Shown piece by piece: positions 23,519 to 26,060 of a stretch of DNA of 26,060 bases. The stretch lies in assembly GCA_913020705.1 (NCBI GenBank), contig CAJWBY010000049.1, forward strand, positions 1 to 26,060, in the 5' to 3' direction. This stretch comes from an uncultured Colwellia sp. GTDB lineage: Bacteria > Pseudomonadota > Gammaproteobacteria > Enterobacterales > Alteromonadaceae. Position 1 is the stretch's first letter. Each line of letters begins with the position of its first letter. The notes under the pieces are model-generated. The model made no database searches, was not told the DNA's origin, and saw nothing but the letters and a program-made list of their open reading frames with translations. Position numbers and translations under genes: made by a program.

Positions 23519-23917
23519 ATGAAATACCCTATCGCGTTAAAGAAAATAATGGGGGTCGAGAACTACAAAGTAAGTGTTCCTGATTTACCTGGTTGTGAAT
23601 GCAACGGAGAGAACGTTGATGTTTCTTTAAGTAAAATCTATGACAGTATAGCCACGCATCTTTCTATACTAGCTGAGTACGGAGAAGCAATTCCTCCCGC
23701 TACAACTATTGAACATCACTTAGATAATTATCCAAGTGTTATTTGGGGAGTTATTGATATCGACATAACGCCTTATCTAGGCAAGAGTCATAAAATTAAT
23801 GTCACACTACCCGAATTATTAATAAAACAAATTGATGATCGGGTGAGTAAATCTTCAGCATATAAAACACGGTCAGGATTTATTGCAAGCGCTTGTATGA
23901 GTGAATTAAATCAATAA
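23519..23917 (+). CDS. HicB-like antitoxin without a visible HicA partner
   Basis: A 132-residue HicB-family protein. Residues 1-65 are the degenerate RNase-H-like domain (MKYPIALKK, then YKVSVPDLPGCECNG, then EYGEAIPPATTIEHH). Residues 76-89 read WGVIDIDITPYLGK, and 92-132 are a ribbon-helix-helix domain (KINVTLPELLIKQIDDRV, then SGFIASACMSEL), as in DNA-binding HicB antitoxins. I start at the ATG at 23519 because AGAGG lies 5 bases before it; upstream in-frame ATGs would read through the repeat cluster. HicA toxins (about 60-80 residues) normally sit directly next to hicB, yet none is seen in the 482 bases upstream or the 60 downstream. It may be an orphan regulator or a decayed toxin-antitoxin pair. 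Confidence 0.85.
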   Translation: MKYPIALKKIMGVENYKVSVPDLPGCECNGENVDVSLSKIYDSIATHLSILAEYGEAIPPATTIEHHLDNYPSVIWGVIDIDITPYLGKSHKINVTLPELLIKQIDDRVSKSSAYKTRSGFIASACMSELNQ

Positions 23918-23977
23918 GTATTTTTAAGATTAATATTATTTAAATTTTTAAAATGAATAAAAAATAAGAGATATAAA

Positions 23978-24700
23978 ATGACGAGCAAAAAATTATTACT
24001 GATAAGTAGTTCCCGCGCAGGACAAACTCCCTATTTAGAACATGCAAAAACAATGATCGAAGATCATTTAAACGGAATTCAAGATGTTCTATTTATTCCT
24101 TACGCAGGCGTTACGGTAAGTTATGACGACTATACAGATAAAGTACAAAGTGCATTAGCATCATTAAATATTAATGTTACAGGAATTCACAAATTTGATA
24201 ATGCGCTTACCGCTATCAATAACGCGAAAGCAATAATTATTGGTGGTGGTAATACTTTTCACTTATTACACCAACTGTATGAAAACAATCTACTCTCGGC
24301 AATCAACGAAAAAGTAGACTTAGGTATACCCTATATAGGCTGGAGTGCGGGTTCTAATGTAGCAGGTACGAGTATTTGCACTACCAACGATATGCCAATT
24401 ATTGAACCTAAAAGTTTTAAAGCGCTAAACTTAGTGCCTTTTCAGCTTAACCCACATTACACTGAATTTAATCCACCGGGACATAACGGTGAAACAAGAG
24501 AACAACGTTTAGCCGAATTCATGGTAATTAAGCCTGAAATGCCTATTGTGGGTATTGTCGAAGGAAGCGCTTTAAAGTTAGAAGATGGAAAGCTATCGCT
24601 AATTGCTTATAGCAAAATTGAAAAGCCAGATGGGTTTTTATTCGAAGGTGGGAGTAAATGTACTATTGCCGTTAATGAAAATATTAGTCATCTATTATAA
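23978..24700 (+). CDS. pepE: Dipeptidase E (alpha-aspartyl dipeptidase)
   Basis: Cytoplasmic serine peptidase that cleaves dipeptides with N-terminal aspartate. The 240 residues are slightly longer than Salmonella PepE (229). The nucleophile Ser123 sits in the elbow GWSAGSN; Asp138 and His160 (NPHYTEF) align with Ser120, Asp135 and His157 of the Salmonella enzyme with a constant shift of three. IIGGGNTFHLL and RLAEFMV are further family blocks. AAGAGAT precedes the ATG. It stands alone, convergent with bioD, and has no obvious tie to the nucleoside genes. Confidence 0.93.
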   Translation: MTSKKLLLISSSRAGQTPYLEHAKTMIEDHLNGIQDVLFIPYAGVTVSYDDYTDKVQSALASLNINVTGIHKFDNALTAINNAKAIIIGGGNTFHLLHQLYENNLLSAINEKVDLGIPYIGWSAGSNVAGTSICTTNDMPIIEPKSFKALNLVPFQLNPHYTEFNPPGHNGETREQRLAEFMVIKPEMPIVGIVEGSALKLEDGKLSLIAYSKIEKPDGFLFEGGSKCTIAVNENISHLL

Positions 24701-24729
24701 AATGACAGCAAATATTTGAATGTAACACC

Positions 24730-24757
24730 TGCGGTGAAGAAACATATGTTCACCGCA
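24730..24757. terminator. Hairpin between convergent pepE and bioD
   Basis: TGCGGTGAA (24730-24738) pairs perfectly with TTCACCGCA (24749-24757) around a 10-base loop. No long U-run follows on either strand. Position between convergent genes suggests a transcription end, but the evidence is moderate. Confidence 0.5.
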
Positions 24758-24793
24758 ATACATTCTTGTCTTGTTAAATATAACAATATACCT

Positions 24794-25483
24794 TTAAAGC
24801 AGTTTAGTAATAGAAGATAAATCTAGTGCTGATGCTGCTTTATTTATATCTTCTTCAAAACCAAGTTGTGCAATGAGTGGAGAGTCAATAAGTGAGCGAA
24901 GCTCTGCTATATTCTCATCTAAGTAATTCATTGGCTCAGCGCAATTTGCGATCCAACCAATACATTCAAGTCCGTCAGCTAAAATTGTTTCATAGGTAAG
25001 TAAAGCATGATTCAAGCACCCTAGTTTCATATTAACCACTAAAATAACTTTTTGTTTAGTCTGCTGAACAAACTCAGATAAAAACTTACCTTCACCTAAT
25101 GGAAGTCGCCAACCACCTGCACCTTCTGTAATTACAATATCGCTGTCTTTAGCAAGAACATTTTCAAATCCAACGGTGATATCGCGGAGGTTAATTTTAA
25201 CATCAACTAAATTAGCAGCAATATGTGGAGCAATCGGAGGTTCAAATGCAATTGGATTGATTTCATTAATACTTTGACCGCAGTTTGCCTGCTGTTGTAG
25301 TAATTGTGCATCTTCATTAATAAGGGTTATACCGTTAGCGGTATGTATAAGTTCGCACCCAGCAGAAATGGGTTTGAATACAGCTACGTTATAGTTTTCT
25401 TTAACCAAAGCTGCCGTAATCAATTGAGCTACATAAGTTTTACCCGCATCAGTATCTGTTGCTGTAATAAAAATTTTAATCAT
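24794..25483 (-). CDS. bioD: Dethiobiotin synthetase
   Basis: ATP-dependent ring closure of 7,8-diaminopelargonate with CO2 to dethiobiotin, in biotin synthesis. The 229 residues start MIKIFITATDTDAGKTYVAQ, with the P-loop at 9-16 (TDTDAGKT). KPISAGCE and the EGAGGWRLPLGEG block are the other family signatures. E. coli BioD is 225 residues. The start overlaps the end of bioC by 8 bases, so the two genes are translationally coupled. It is the last gene of what is probably a larger bio operon entering from the right edge. Confidence 0.95.
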   Translation of the reverse strand: MIKIFITATDTDAGKTYVAQLITAALVKENYNVAVFKPISAGCELIHTANGITLINEDAQLLQQQANCGQSINEINPIAFEPPIAPHIAANLVDVKINLRDITVGFENVLAKDSDIVITEGAGGWRLPLGEGKFLSEFVQQTKQKVILVVNMKLGCLNHALLTYETILADGLECIGWIANCAEPMNYLDENIAELRSLIDSPLIAQLGFEEDINKAASALDLSSITKLL

Positions 25484-26060
25484 TGAGCTTTACCACAATT
25501 CCAGAATAAACATTGTAAGTAGCTGGGTAAATACCACTTGGTTCCTGAAAGTCTTGATAGCTATTGGTCATTTTATTCCATTTATCTTTTCCAGCTAAAC
25601 CTTTTCCTTTTTCCTTAGGTACGTGATTTGCGCCCAGCCCTTTTAGCTCTCTCGCTAAATGAATAACGTTTTGGTACTCTAAAACTAAATCTTGGCTTTT
25701 ATGTTCAAGCAATTTACATGTACTATTATCGAAAACAGTTTCTATATCCTGCGCTGTTTTAAAGTCAATAACATGTTTTTCATCATCTACTTGCGCCCAC
25801 GAAGACTTTAATTCATGTAAAGTGCCATCAAGTAATGTTGAAAATATAAATAAACCACCTGGTTTTAAAACCCGCATAATTTCTTTTACAAGAATATCTA
25901 AATGATCACACCATTGTATTACCAAGTTAGAATATATAACGTCAATGGTATTATCTTGAAAAGGTAAATGGTATGCATCTGCTTCTAACCAATTTATTTC
26001 CTTACTCCGGTTTTCTTGGGCGAAAACAAGCATTTTATTTGAAATATCAACACCAATAGT
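25476..26060 (-). CDS. bioC: Malonyl-ACP O-methyltransferase, C-terminal part (runs off the right edge)
   Basis: SAM-dependent methyltransferase that caps malonyl-ACP to start pimelate synthesis for biotin. The frame is open to the window edge, so the ATG at 26033 is internal: the codons before it read TIGVDISNK, the acidic end of strand 2 of the Rossmann fold. Visible parts include ADAYHLPFQDNTIDVIYSNLVIQW, RVLKPGGLFIFSTLLDGTLHEL, and LKGLGANHVPKEKGKGLAGK, the last typical of BioC and not of general methyltransferases. About 195 residues are present; the SAM-binding glycine loop is missing because it lies outside the window. Confidence 0.92.
   Translation of the reverse strand, partial: TIGVDISNKMLVFAQENRSKEINWLEADAYHLPFQDNTIDVIYSNLVIQWCDHLDILVKEIMRVLKPGGLFIFSTLLDGTLHELKSSWAQVDDEKHVIDFKTAQDIETVFDNSTCKLLEHKSQDLVLEYQNVIHLARELKGLGANHVPKEKGKGLAGKDKWNKMTNSYQDFQEPSGIYPATYNVYSGIVVKLND

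Overview
The window is AT-rich DNA from a marine gammaproteobacterium, most likely a Colwellia- or Thalassotalea-like member of the Alteromonadales. That is an inference from the monomeric isocitrate dehydrogenase, the two TonB-dependent receptors, the low GC and the overall protein character. Nearly the whole middle of the window (about 1.1-23.1 kb) is one nucleic-acid scavenging and nucleoside catabolism island. It is flanked by housekeeping genes: icd on the left; pepE and the bioC-bioD pair on the right.

Layout. 1-784 (-): 5' part of icd. 1141-2822 (-): a phosphoribosyltransferase plus an exported beta-propeller protein. 2968-3873 (+): exported endonuclease/exonuclease/phosphatase (EEP) protein. 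3991-4986 (+): adenosine deaminase. 5181-5885 (+): deoD. 6056-9631 (-): deoB followed by a TonB-dependent receptor. 9889-13929 (+): udk-nupC-deoC-tdk-upp. 14043-15776 (-): cdd-deoA. 15933-19076 (-): a large Oar-like TonB-dependent receptor. 19749-23036 (+): a RutR-type TetR regulator, a second exported EEP protein and an alkaline phosphatase lipoprotein. 23519-23917 (+): an orphan HicB-like protein preceded by degenerate 33-bp repeats. 23978-24700 (+): pepE. 24794-26060 (-): bioC-bioD.

How the genes fit together (inference from families and context). Secreted EEP nucleases/phosphatases and the alkaline phosphatase would turn external DNA or RNA into nucleosides. The two TonB-dependent receptors are candidates for outer-membrane uptake and NupC for inner-membrane uptake. 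Add, Cdd, DeoD, DeoA, DeoB and DeoC would then degrade nucleosides to bases and glyceraldehyde-3-phosphate plus acetaldehyde. Udk, Tdk, Upp and the phosphoribosyltransferase would salvage nucleosides and bases.

Regulation. Four intergenic 16-bp palindromes fit the known RutR operator (TTGACCA-NN-TGGTCAA). They lie between the phosphoribosyltransferase and EEP genes, before deoB, before cdd-deoA and before the rutR-like gene itself. At three promoters one half-site (TTGACC or TTAACC) sits as the -35 hexamer with a -10 at 16-17 bp. At the regulator's own promoter the operator overlaps the -10. This suggests a RutR-like protein has been recruited from pyrimidine-ring catabolism to control a nucleic-acid utilization regulon; no rut catabolic genes are present in the window.
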